Origin: Amoebophrya sp. AT5.2
Taxonomy: Eukaryota; Sar; Dinophyceae; Syndiniales; Amoebophryaceae
Assembly (NCBI GenBank): GCA_005223375.1
Contig: RXOD01004075.1
Coordinates: forward strand, 1 to 29,697
Length of the DNA stretch: 29,697 nt
Direction of reading: 5' to 3'
This document shows positions 19,960-29,697 of the stretch, in pieces; position 1 is the first letter of the stretch; each line of letters begins with the position of its first letter. The translations under genes were made by a program, and so were the position numbers. The notes beneath the pieces are model-generated. The model did not search any database. It was given only the letters and a program-made list of their open reading frames with translations, and was not told the DNA's origin.

Positions 19960-20585
19960 TGCGCTGAATGAAAAACAAAGACAAAGCGTCGAAGAAATTG
20001 CTTCAGATTGATGGAAAGAAAAGAGCGACGGCACAGAATGCTAGTCCCTGCTCGAGTTTAAATACCCAGGCTTGCATGGACTTGACTTCTTCGGATGAGA
20101 CTCCAGTATGCGCCGCCTTTTCGGGAGGTCCGGTCGCTGTGAAAAAGGCCCTGCTGCGTTTTCCATTTCCAACAGTTGCGTAGCAAAGCCTGTAAAAGCA
20201 AGGGAGGGAATGAGGAGTTTCATCCTGACTAGGAGAGATAAGTGCTCGCGCAAGAGGGTATCCTGCTAGCTTGAACGCCAAGTAAAACGAACACGACGAT
20301 ATCACTTTTGGCACATGCATGGTCCGCAACTAGTACTTTGATTCGAAATTCATCGCCTTGTTGGGCTGAAGCTGGTATACGGCTATACACTGACTCACTG
20401 TCACTTCGATAGCGCAAACGCTACCAAATAGGTTGTGGTCACCACTGCGCCTGCGAGGCAATAGGCGCACACCATGGCGATATGACTTGAAGCCGAATGC
20501 TCTAAGCAATCCGCAACGCGGCCGCCTTCCCCGCTCCACCGGACGGAGCCAGCAAGTGCAGTTAATCGGAGCGACCCGATTTTCA
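19960..20585 (+). repeat. Long direct repeat, copy 1
   Basis: Begins TGCGCTGAAT and ends GATTTTCA. It matches 21944-22599 in the same orientation with many substitutions and small indels. Shared landmarks include TGCTGCGTTT, GAACGCCAAGTAAAA, CACTGACTCACTGT, CCATGGCGATATGACTT and CTCCACCGGACGGAGCCAGC. TG...CA ends and direct orientation recall LTRs, but no primer-binding site or matching flank duplication was found. Confidence 0.85.
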
Positions 20586-21943
20586 CCTCTTTTACTCCGA
20601 CGGGACGGCGCTGCTCTCCGTCGCAGTTCTTCAGAGCTTCAACGCGACGACGCTGCTCTCTGTCGCAGTTAGTTCTTCGCTCACTGCTTCGCCGCGACGA
20701 GGTTGCTCGCCGGCGTGATTGCCGACCTTCCGCCCCCAGCGTGTCTTCACTCCCCGCGTGAGCGCTGCCCTGCTTCAGTTCGAACAGCCGCGCGCTTGAG
20801 CAATGCCGCCGCCGCTCAATACCGGCGCCAGTATCAGAAGCGGCTACAAACCTATGACGGCGCTCGTGCTTCGCGGCGGGGGGCCTTCGACGGCGCGCGT
20901 GCGATCGAGGAGAACGGACCCACATCCGTGACCTTCACAGAGGAGCCGGACGCGCGTGCCTTGAAATACGGGCGCGCGCCATTACTTCGCACGGCCGCCC
21001 AGCGCCAGGAGGTATATGAAGAGCGAAGATTTCGTGCCGGGAGAAACGGCGACGGCGGAACGCAGGCACGTGCCAGTGCTGCGCATGGCCGTAATTCCTC
21101 GGGAAGAGTGCTTGGTCTACACGCCAGAAGATTCCGCTGCGGTTGACCCCTCGGCTTCGGTTGACGGAGATGTGCGGCGAGGAGCACGCGAACCAGGTCG
21201 AGGAGCGTGCGCAGCAGCTGTGTAGCCAAATACTTACATTAGCTCTGTTGTGTAACCAAAAAACGACTTCCACTGTCCGCGCGCGCTCACAATGCTCCAC
21301 GAAGCGAAGGAGAGCAAGGAGGGGAAAGCGCCCAGAGCTACGCAAAAAACTGGAAGGACGAGGCGGCCCCTTCACATTGGGGGGGCGACAAAGGGCCCCG
21401 CCCAGAAAATGGAAGCGAGCCGGCGGAAGGTGCGCGGGCGGCTTTGCTGCTCGTTTGTTTTCTGTCTAACCTTTCCGCGCTTTTACGCATCAGCTGCGAC
21501 GCGTTGGCATTGGCGCAAAAGAAACGGAAAGGCAGGGCGGGGGCCGCGCATGAAAAGCGTACGCACAAAAACGGAAAACCCACCCGACAGCGCTCGAAAA
21601 GCGGCCACGAAAAAAAAACCGCACGTAGAGACAAGACGCCGGGGCCTAGTCACAGCTTGGGCGGATTCATTTATGTCCGCACGGCATGCGCCTCCCTCTT
21701 CTTGGCATTCCATTGATAGACATGGCCCTCCGCCTTTTTTGAAGTGGGCCCAGGTATTCGGGCTCAGACTCACGCGCCCGGGCCGTCATACTTACCAAGC
21801 CACCCAAGCAGGTAGACCTAGACGATGCAGGGGGTCAGCGAACTACTGGCGCAAAGCCGCGAGCGATTCATGTGCTCGAGATTCGGGGTTCGAAGTGATG
21901 AGCCGCGCGCCACACCCGTTGCCGATTTCGCACGGGCAGGGGC
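20586..21943. other. DNA between the two long repeats
   Basis: Contains short open frames only. At 20590-20690 a CGCTGCTCTCCGTCGCAGTT-type unit occurs twice. At 20815-21090 a plus-strand frame reads YRRQYQKRLQTYDGARASRR and later YEERRFRAGRN, loosely like the coiled-coil gene at 16696-17449, suggesting another relic. Nothing resembling reverse transcriptase, protease or integrase was seen, so if the repeats are LTRs this is a noncoding derivative. Confidence 0.4.
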
Positions 21944-22599
21944 TGCGCTGAATAAAAAAGAAAAACAGGCGGGCGAAGAGATCGCTTTGCAAAATGTTGG
22001 CAAGAAGGGCGCGACGGCGTAGACCGCCAGTCGCTGCCCGAGTTCAAACACTCAGGCTTACTTAGATTTGATGTCGGTTTCTTCGCGTGAGAAGACAGCA
22101 CGCGCCGCTATTTTGGGAGGGACGATACGGTTCGTGGTCCGTTGTAGAAAGCTCCTGCTGCGTTTCCGAGGAAAGTCTGTAAAAGCCAAGGAGGGAACGA
22201 GGAGCTTCATTCTGACCAGGAGAGATAAAGTGGCTGCGCAAGGAGGTGTCGCGCTAGGTTGAACGCCAAGTAAAATAAACATGAAAATATCACTTCTGGC
22301 AGATGCGTGGCCCGCAACTACTTTGCTTCTTATTCGACTTTTTCGGTTTGGCCTAAAGCTGGCATTATTTGGCCTACAGCTGGCATTGCTAGACACTGAC
22401 TCACTGTGATAACGCGCGCAATAAATTGGCTCTGGCCACCACGACTGCGTATTTTAGACATTAGGCCCACACCTCACCATGGCGATATGACTTCAAGCCG
22501 AATGTTGTATAAGCAATGAATCCGCAGCGCGGCCGCCTTCCTCGCTCCACCGGACGGAGCCAGCGGCGGCGATGAATCGGGTCGCTCCGATATATTTCA
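21944..22599 (+). repeat. Long direct repeat, copy 2 (overlaps a gene start)
   Basis: Partner of 19960-20585, offset by about 1984 bp at the left edge. Its last 28 bases include the ATG and the first nine codons of the VTT-domain ORF. Copy 1 has GTTAAT where copy 2 has ATGAAT, so the start codon is private to this copy. Confidence 0.85.
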
Positions 22600-23633
22600 C
22601 CGGCAGCAGGAACGTCGGATCTTCTCGCCTCCGCCGCGGCAGCGCCTCCTTCCTCCAGGAGGCGTGCCTCTTCTACCTCGGCGGCGCCCTCGCCTTCGGG
22701 TTCGTGACGCTTGCCACGGGCGACCTTCCCGCTTGGTCGCAGCAGGTGCTCGACTCCTTCCGGCGCCTTTCCCTGTTCCCCCTCGTGGTCCTCCTCTCCG
22801 TCAGCTACGTCTGCGGCATCGCTGTGGGCGTTCCGAACGTGATTCTGAACACGGGCACGGGGGTGCTGCTCTCCAACGAGCCGCAAACGGGGCTGGGATT
22901 CGGGGCCGCGTTTGCAGTGAGCTGCGCCGTGGCGGCCGTCGGCCTGGTGGGCGGCGCCGTGGCGGCATTCGGCCTGGCGAAGACGGTCTTTCGCGGGTAC
23001 GCCGAGAGGCTCGCTGGGGGCGCACCGATGACATCAGCACCAAGGCTTCAGCTGCCAGAAAGGTCGTCGGCTGACGGCGGAGCGGCCACACCGCGCGACA
23101 CAGGTGCTGCCGCAGCTGGGGATCGACGTCAAGCCGGTGTTGCCGGAAGCTCTTCTGCCTCGCAGCGGCTCTTCCGCGCGCTCCAGCGCGGGCTGGGCGA
23201 GAACGGCGTCTTTCTCTCCGCGCTGATGCGCACGTCGCTACCGCACGTGGTCGTGAACTACGGACTGGCGATCGTTACTGTGGAGAAGGACGAGGGCCAG
23301 GTCCGATCGGCACCAGAGACAATGCCTTCTTTGGAACGTCAAGCCCCCTCGGTCTCGGCAGCCGGGTTTCCGCTCCACAAGTTCGTGCTCGGGTGCGTGG
23401 GCCACGCGCCCTGGATCGTGGTGTATTCGTGGCTGGGGTGCAGCATCGACTCGCTCTCAGAGCTGCTCGCGGGCACGGAAGACTCGGGTTCGGCGGCGGC
23501 GCGAACCTACGCCGGCCTGGCCGCGCTGTTGCTAACCAGCATCGCGCTCACGTGCGTGACGCGCCGGGAGCTGAGGAAGGCGATGGAGTCGGGGGAAGGA
23601 AGCGCGGGGGGGACAGGGGTCAATGCGAGGTGA
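22572..23633 (+). CDS. VTT-domain (TVP38/TMEM41/DedA-type) membrane protein
   Basis: 353 residues. The VTT fold is a polytopic domain of lipid-scrambling and vesicle-associated proteins (TMEM41B, VMP1, Tvp38, bacterial DedA). Seen here: hydrophobic segments at about 28-49, 66-98 and 106-138; the first family signature VGVPNVILNTGTGVLLSNE with the following Gly/Ala-rich helix; and the second signature MRTSLPHVVVNYG (Arg about 220, Pro about 224), then LGCVGHAPWIVVYSWLG and a last helix at about 310-335. Two polar insertions (about 145-195 and 237-262) lengthen it relative to compact relatives. No signal peptide. It reads without introns. The ATG at 22572 is the only Met before the membrane region, yet lies inside a dispersed repeat, so a non-repeat upstream exon remains possible. 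Confidence 0.8.
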   Translation: MNRVAPIYFTGSRNVGSSRLRRGSASFLQEACLFYLGGALAFGFVTLATGDLPAWSQQVLDSFRRLSLFPLVVLLSVSYVCGIAVGVPNVILNTGTGVLLSNEPQTGLGFGAAFAVSCAVAAVGLVGGAVAAFGLAKTVFRGYAERLAGGAPMTSAPRLQLPERSSADGGAATPRDTGAAAAGDRRQAGVAGSSSASQRLFRALQRGLGENGVFLSALMRTSLPHVVVNYGLAIVTVEKDEGQVRSAPETMPSLERQAPSVSAAGFPLHKFVLGCVGHAPWIVVYSWLGCSIDSLSELLAGTEDSGSAAARTYAGLAALLLTSIALTCVTRRELRKAMESGEGSAGGTGVNAR

Positions 23634-24854
23634 GAGTCGAAGACGGCGATCGAGAAGGGAAAATTCAAATTTTCGAAGAGGCGAAGGCGGTCCGATGGAG
23701 GACGCAGCCGGGGGCGGCTTTCGGTCTTCGTTTGATAGCAGCGCGGCCATTATGAACCCACCTGAGTGGTCGGCCAATACTGTTGTTGGGCCGGATGGTA
23801 GCAAGCCGGGACCAGCAGTGATGGTCTCTCAGTGACTGCAGCTGATCATGATACGGGATGAGGATTATACTTCTTGCAAAAAGTAGGTGGATCGGTGTGA
23901 GGGAGTAAGGCGACACGTGCAGCAGCAGAAGGTGAATGAGCGGAGGCTTGAGAAGAATGCTGAGGCTTGTAGGTTTGAAACAAATATATATGATCTCACA
24001 AAATTCATTTAGCCTTCACCTGGGTGGTCGAACGAGGCGACGACGCCGAGAAGGACTGACTTGCGCTCTCTACTCACGTACCCATCACTCATCTTTTTGC
24101 TTTGAGTTGACACATACATGCTAATTCTGTATTTTGAGTGGGAATCTTCGATTCTACTAACGTAGGTTTGGCTTCGTCTTCGAGAGGTTCATCTAAGTAC
24201 ACAACTAAACTGTCCGTCCGTGGGGAGGAGGATCCTAGAAAGCTGTAAGGGGCCCGCAGATGACATGACTGCCCTCCGGGTCCTCCGAAAATGCCGGCCG
24301 TGTTTGATGTCCAACAGAAACTAAAGACTTTGAGATACTAGGCAGGCCGGACCCTCTCAGACTTCTGGTTCATGCGCGCCCGGTGCTAGTCGTTTGGCCC
24401 GTCTAGTAATCAACATATTGAGCCGTGCTCTGCAACAAGTACAAAGACCATGCGATGAGGAAGTACCTATGACAAACTAAAAAAAAAACTTCGAACAGCG
24501 GCAGAATACTGCTTTCGGATCGATCAGATCGAAGGACGAGAGATATCGGCATCCCGGCTGTTCGCGGCTTCGGTTCGTGGTTTTCCGCTGAAGTAGAGAG
24601 ACGCTCTCTGTTTGATGAGAGATAAAGGGCGCAGAAGATGAAGCTGCCTGCATCGATGACGGCAACGCAGCTAGTGAGCGCATCTGTGCCTGCGCCAGGA
24701 ACTGCGTCGAGCACGTCAGGCGTTTGTTCCATTGCGTCTGCAGTTTCGAAGAACAAGAAATTCAAATCTTGGAAGTGCAAAGCAGTGCTCGTACTCCTTC
24801 GTATTGAATGGTATTCTTTCAGTCAAACTCAAGAAAGGGCAAGAAAAGTTGTAG
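23634..24854. other. Intergenic region between the VTT gene and the formin
   Basis: No gene is firmly supported. An ORF at 24638-24871 starts with ATG (MKLPASMTATQLVSASVPAP) and is followed by donor- and acceptor-like sites (GTGCAAAG near 24775; TATTCTTTCAG ending near 24821), so it could be a 5' leader exon or upstream ORF of the formin. The rest shows no recognisable RNA gene or repeat. Confidence 0.35.
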
Positions 24855-27800
24855 ATGAATGCGGAAGATGAAAATGGCGTGAATATCGGAGCCCCCGATC
24901 GGGACCACAAACAACACTGCACTCTTGGGAAAATCGTTTTGCCTCCGGATATAAAAAGAGAGCGGCCGCTCGGCGACCAATCGCTCGGCGGCAGTTGCTT
25001 GCCTTGCTTCGCTGGGCTGTCGAGTGCGCTGTCGAGCGTCATCGTTCCCCAGACTCTACGATCTGTCGACATGTTGCCGGCCTCCCGTCAGACACCCGTC
25101 ACCACCATGAGCCAAAATTTTGGCTCACGGGACTCCGCCGCTGCTCCCCGGCCTCTCCTCGCCCGCGAACGCCTCCCCCAATCGAGCAACTCCGTGTCGG
25201 TCCCCTCGGTTCCATCGTCCTCTTCGCCTTCCCAGATCATCTCCGAGCAGCAGTCGTACCAGACGGCTCGGAGCCAGCAGCACTCGCTGTCGTGGCGCTC
25301 GGCGAACAGCCAGAACTACAGTGGGACCGCGATCGGATCTTCGGCTTCCCGTCCGAGCTCTACGGCGAGTAGTCGCGGCTCGGGAGTTCTGACGCGCGCC
25401 TCCGGGGGAACTACTTGTACTTCCACCGCTGGGACGAGCAGTAGAACGCAGCCTACGCACAGCTTTTTCCAGCGGCCGTCGTCGGCGAGCGCGCAACAAG
25501 CGGCGAAGCGGGGGTCGGCGCTGCAGGCGAGCCGGTCCGCGGCGGCGCTGCCGCAACAGGGAGGTCACCTCCGGGCAGGAGGTAGTTGTAGTAGCGGCGG
25601 GGGAGGTAGCAGTAGCACTTCTAGCAATAACGGCACCGGCAACGGAAACCCAATTGCGAGCCGGAGCAGCAGCGGGCTGCCGCCGCGGGGAGGTCACCAG
25701 GGGGAGCATCGGACTGCACAACAGGGCAATCTTCTGTCGAACGCGGCGGCGAGGTCTCCGCTCGGGGGCATTCCGTTCCAGCAGCCGCAGATGCTCCAAA
25801 CTTCGCCGATGGGGTTTTCGCCGTTGGACAAGATGGTGGTGGAGCGGCGAACAATTCCGCAGGCGGGAGTCCCGGGGGTCGGCAGAGCGGCGTCGTCGTC
25901 TGTCGGAGGCCTGACGGGTGGGGGTCTGACGTTCAGAGGGACATCATCGGCTACTTCTTCGGCACAGCCGCAGCGGCATCAAAGTGAAACCCACACCGGG
26001 ATCATAAGCTCTACTTCGAGTAGTTCATCTTCGGTCTCGACGGCGGGGACCAGAGGGTCTTCCTCGCAGCAGTTGATGATGAACTCCCCGTCGGCGGCCG
26101 CGCAGCATGAGCAGATGCAGAGCTGCCGCGCGCCTCTCCCTCGCGCCCAGAGCCAACAGCTGCCCCCCAGGGCATCGCGGGGGTTTGTCGTGTCCGATCC
26201 GAGCCGCAGGTCCCCCCGCGACGCCGCGGGCGGAGCGCGGGAACATCAATTGCCAGCGGCGGCTTCGATGAACTCCTCGAAATCGACCTCTTCTGCGTCC
26301 CCGACGGACGACGGAGACGCCGTCTTCCCGCCCAACGGCGTCGAGAACCACTACGCCATAGCCATACGGGACCTGTCCGGCAGCCCCATGGACGGGGCTG
26401 GGGCTGGCGGAGTTGCGGGCGCAGCGGCAGGGCCAGCAGCGTCAGGCCGGAGCGGCGGCGGGGGATCGAGCTCAAGTAGGTCGGTGTCGAAGAAGAGCTC
26501 CCTGTCGTCGCTGCAGGGTAGAGCAGGACGAGAAACCGCGTCGGCATCGGTCTCTTCCGTGCAGCGGGAAGACGGCTTTTGCCCCTCGTCCTCGTCCACG
26601 GCAAAGCTAGTGAAGACGTCCACGCGAGTCCGGGAGGGGGAGAATTGGAACAGCCGAAGCGCAGCCTCGAACTCAGCTGCAAGTGTTGGGAGTGCTGGGC
26701 GCGAAACTTGCAGTAGCGCAGTGGATGGACAACTAGAACGGGCAGGTTTCGCGCCGCCGCCGGTACTGAAAAGCGGGCCGCCGGCGCGGTCGCCACGAAT
26801 GGCTTCCGGCGGAGCGGCCTGTCCGCGGCCTTTTCCTGCTGCTGCATCTGCTTCTGTCTCGGCGCAGGAAGCTTCCCCAGACCCCTTGGACCGGCCGACG
26901 AGCATGCACTACGTCGAAGAGCTCGTCCGCGACGTGGGCGTGGGCCAGCAACAGCAACACCAACAGCAACAGCCAACATCGGTCTCGGGCCGGGAGTCTA
27001 AAAATCGTCTTTCCACCGAAGCGGATGTGGCAGATGATGTTCCGTCAACATCGGATGTTCCATCAACAGATGCCGCGGCAACTGCTCCTGCAGCGGACGA
27101 GGTGGAGCGACCCCTGTTGTCGCCCGAGACCATCCTCGCGGGAAACCATACGACAGTAAGAAAAGTTGCGCTGCCTGGGAGGTCCACTTCCCCCCGCTCC
27201 TCGGGATCTGGGGGGGATCTGCGAGGGGAACAGGATGTAGTTCAAGAGCACGCACCCCCGCAGCAAATAAGCGACCAGTCATCGGAGCATGATCATACAG
27301 CCACTCAGCCCGCATCGATCAATCAAGCGGCGTCGCCAGTGGATACCGTTCTCACGACGGTGCCAAGAGCCTCGGAGGTGGGGAACGACGAGATGCCCGT
27401 GGCGGAAGTAGGACAAAATAAATCGGAGATCGATATTAACAGCAGCAAAAATGACAAAAACCTCTCGGCGGATCCGGAGTTTTTGCGGAAGGAGGTTTCC
27501 CTGCTGAAGTACCAGCTCAAGGACTCCGTGCGGGTGCGGGACCTGTGGAAGCGACAGCACACGTCGGCGCAGCAGAAGCTGCGCAGCATGGAGACGCAGC
27601 TCCGCGAGCTGCGGGCGCGCGAAACCGAGGTAGCGGTGGATCTTTCTAGTAGACCGCGCAAAGAGTCGTCGGTCTCGAACGCCGACTCGACCTCTGGGAT
27701 GATGATGAACAACTCGACCATGAATTCCGAGTTCTCCGAGAGCCGCGCTGCGGAAATGGAAGAGCTCATCCGCAAGCTGGAGGCGGCGCTGGAGGAGAAA

Positions 27801-29627
27801 GACAGGGAGGTGCGCGTGCTGAAGCAGAGCAGCAAAGTAGAGCAAAATTTTCGGACCTCCGAGCAAAGGGAAAGCAGTAGGCAGAGCAGGTTGTCGTCGC
27901 CAACGGACGTGCGGAACGAACTCATCGCGCAGAGCTGCGGCACCGCGCTTTTTTCAGGAGCAACTCCTGCGGCCGAAGCAGATCATCCGCCCAGCTCCTC
28001 TTCTAGTAGTACTTCTACTTCAGACTCTGCATCTGCCCCCGCTGTACAGCCCATCGCTACGAAGGGTACCGCGCCGCCGCCGCCGCCATTACCAGCTGCG
28101 AAAGGCAAGGGAGCCGCGGGGAAGAAGGGGGGGCCGCCGTTGCCAGTCGTGCCAAAGGCGATGCCAATCAAGGGGAAGGGGAAGAAGGACCCGAACCAGG
28201 GCAAGGGCAACGGCCTGGTGAATCTGCATTGGCGCCCCGCGCAGCCGCCGCCCTGGGCGCGGCGGGGCTTCAATGCAACGAGCGCGTTCGGAGCTCCTGG
28301 CGGAGGGGAACATCAAAGTGGGGGCTCGTCTTCTTCAACTGGTGTCCCACCAGGTCCCGGGGACAACAATTCGGGGAGCAGCGGAGGTGCACTTCTGAAC
28401 CCGGGTACCTCATCAGATGACGAGTTTTTGAAGGCGTTCCTGAAGTACAACGAGTTGGTTGAGGTCGAGTGCGAGGGGGTGCCGGTGAAGCTCGAGTTTC
28501 TGGAGGACGCCGTGGTGGCGAATGGCGTTGGGTGTTAATAAGGGGACCAGATGGTATAGGTAGGCGACGAGGCTAGATAATCAAAGTGATAAGTGCGAGT
28601 TCGTCGTTGAGGGTGTATGGGGGGGGGTGCCGATTTATTCGAGGATCAGTCCTATGGAGCTATTGACTTTTAGGAGGTAGGGAGGAGGGAAAAGCTAGAG
28701 CTCACTCATTGTCAGCTCGTTCATTGTCAGCGGTCGGCAGACCATTGGAACCCCTGTCAGATGGAGCCTGCAGGGGTTCCAGTGGTCTGCCGACCGCGGA
28801 ATCGCAATAAAGCCCCCGCGCCCGCTCTTCTAGTTTGACTACTAACTGCAGGGCTGACCGCGACCCCTCTCCAGGAGCAGCACACATCAGCATCACGAAA
28901 TGGACCGCGGGGAGCCCCCCCAAAAAATCACTATACTTATACCCCCTTGTAAATCAAAATCACTTACCTACCTTAGACTTTTTACCTATAGCCACTGGTC
29001 CGCCCATAAGCGTGGCAGTTCTTCGGCGAGTGGTTCTGCGGGGCCGACGCGCAGGAGGACGATCTACAGCCTGCAGACGTTCGCGGAACACCGCCAGCTC
29101 CCGGAGGAGATTCTCACTGAGTACTTCCAGAAGAAGCGGGCGACGGTAGATCTGTCCTCGATGAACGGCATCCATTCGGTGCTAGGAGGCGGGGGAGGGA
29201 AAGCGACGAAGCCGCAGCAACAAAGTACTTATTGTGGATGCGGTTCTTGTCCTGAATCTGATGCTGTAGTTCTTGTAGTTTGCAAGCTTGATTGTTGTAG
29301 CAAGAGGCTCGCTTTGGCTTTGGTTTCTACTTCCGGAGAAATTTGGTTTCAGGAGAAACTAATGCGCATGAACCCCAACCCACCCACTCTCCCTCGGCAG
29401 CCATTCTGCTCGACGAGAAGCGCATCCGCATGCTGGAGATTCTTCTGCAGCGGCAGAAGATGACTACCCAGCTCACCGGTAAGGATTCCATCCTGGCGAT
29501 CAAGAAGGCCTTTCTGAGTTGCGACTACGACCTGGTGCCGCTGGACTCGCTGGTGATCGTGCGCAACGTCCACATCGTGCACGTGGAACTCGGCGAACCC
29601 GTGCGGAAGTTATGGTGGGACCAGCTG
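24855..29627 (+). CDS. Formin (FH1 plus start of FH2), 3' part beyond the window
   Basis: Formins nucleate and elongate unbranched actin filaments: FH1 binds profilin-actin and the FH2 dimer caps the barbed end. Exon 1 is 24855-28531. Residues 1-850 are Ser/Gly/Ala-rich and unstructured. Coiled coils follow at about 875-933 (FLRKEVSLLKYQLKDSVRVR) and 961-1003. A short FH1 (PPPPPLPAAKGKG, then GGPPLPVVPKAMP) begins at about 1073, and FH2 starts at NLHWRP (about 1123). Exon 2 (29055-29224, or from 28992) gives TIYSLQTFAEHRQLPEEILTEYFQKK. Intron 29225-29400 (GTACTT...CGGCAG, phase 1) leads to exon 3 (29401-29627): ILLDEKRIRMLEILLQ and AIKKAFLSCDYDLVPLDSL, classic FH2 helices. A textbook GTAAGT donor sits at 29628. 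In-frame TAG lies immediately before ATG 24855, so this is the start unless TTGTAG there is an acceptor. Toxin or viral links: none. Confidence 0.85.
25108..25127. repeat. Perfect 20-bp palindrome resembling spliced-leader sequence
   Basis: TGAGCCAAAATTTTGGCTCA is its own reverse complement. It lies within formin exon 1, encoding part of SQNFGSR just after an internal ATG. TTTTGGCTCA and AGCCA are also parts of the conserved dinoflagellate spliced leader. The match is partial and may be chance. Confidence 0.6.
28730..28797. repeat. Long hairpin in the first formin intron
   Basis: Arms of 27 bases (28730-28756 and 28771-28797) pair with a single T-G mismatch around a 14-base loop. The ten-base TCATTGTCAG occurs twice just upstream (28706-28715 and 28721-28730). 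The hairpin lies between the presumed donor at 28532 (GTGTTAAT) and an acceptor at 28991 or 29054. A TACTAAC-like branch-point match (CTACTAACTGCAG) follows at about 28838-28850. Confidence 0.9.
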
Positions 29628-29697
29628 GTAAGTGAGTAAAGTGGTCCAGGGTCTGCAGGTCCCCCCCGTCCTCTACAAACTGTTAAAATCGCAACCC

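Noticed and set aside
21880..21910. GGTTCGAA resembling a tRNA T-loop
   Set aside because: The flanking bases do not pair as a T-stem and no cloverleaf can be drawn around it.
21292..21951. 219-residue plus-strand ORF
   Set aside because: Low-information Arg/Lys/Pro-rich translation without domain or splice context, and several frames are open here because of base composition.

Overview
This window is nuclear DNA from a microbial eukaryote. Coding segments are joined by canonical GT-AG introns, mostly about 120-200 bp. Proteins carry long Ser, Ala and acidic runs, and two genes are recognisably eukaryotic (a formin and a VTT-domain membrane protein). Long S/A-rich extensions on a formin would suit an alveolate or similar protist, but the sequence alone does not fix the lineage.

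Positions 352-13967 are bracketed by a perfect 31-bp inverted repeat, which I read as the two ends of a 13.6-kb mobile element. All its convincing genes are on the minus strand. Nearest the right end is a four-exon tyrosine recombinase (13462-12536). Next comes 4.4 kb of mostly repetitive, poorly coding DNA (19-bp minisatellite, 70-bp repeat, hairpins, two weak ORFs). Then follow a five-exon gene for a 1321-residue protein of unknown family (8082-3453) and a second unknown multi-exon gene with a Cys/His cluster (3066-1158). The recombinase has the full R-K-HxxR-GH-Y set, but its tyrosine is supplied only after the last intron is removed. Unspliced RNA has a TAG stop at exactly that codon.

Positions 13968-22600 look like a graveyard. 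There are short ORFs, tandemly duplicated coding segments, a repeated Arg/Gln-rich coiled-coil module, a 2.2-kb coding tract whose frame jumps repeatedly, and two diverged direct copies of a ~630-650-bp repeat about 2 kb apart.

Positions 22572-29697 hold ordinary genes on the plus strand: a VTT/DedA-type membrane protein whose start codon lies inside the second repeat copy, a 1.2-kb gap, and the 5' part of a large formin (coiled coils, FH1, start of FH2) that runs off the window. The formin's first intron carries a 27-bp-arm hairpin that looks like an inserted element.

The link between recombinase, inverted ends and the two unknown proteins is inference. What is seen directly is the sequence of the ends, the exon joins that restore frame, and the catalytic motifs.
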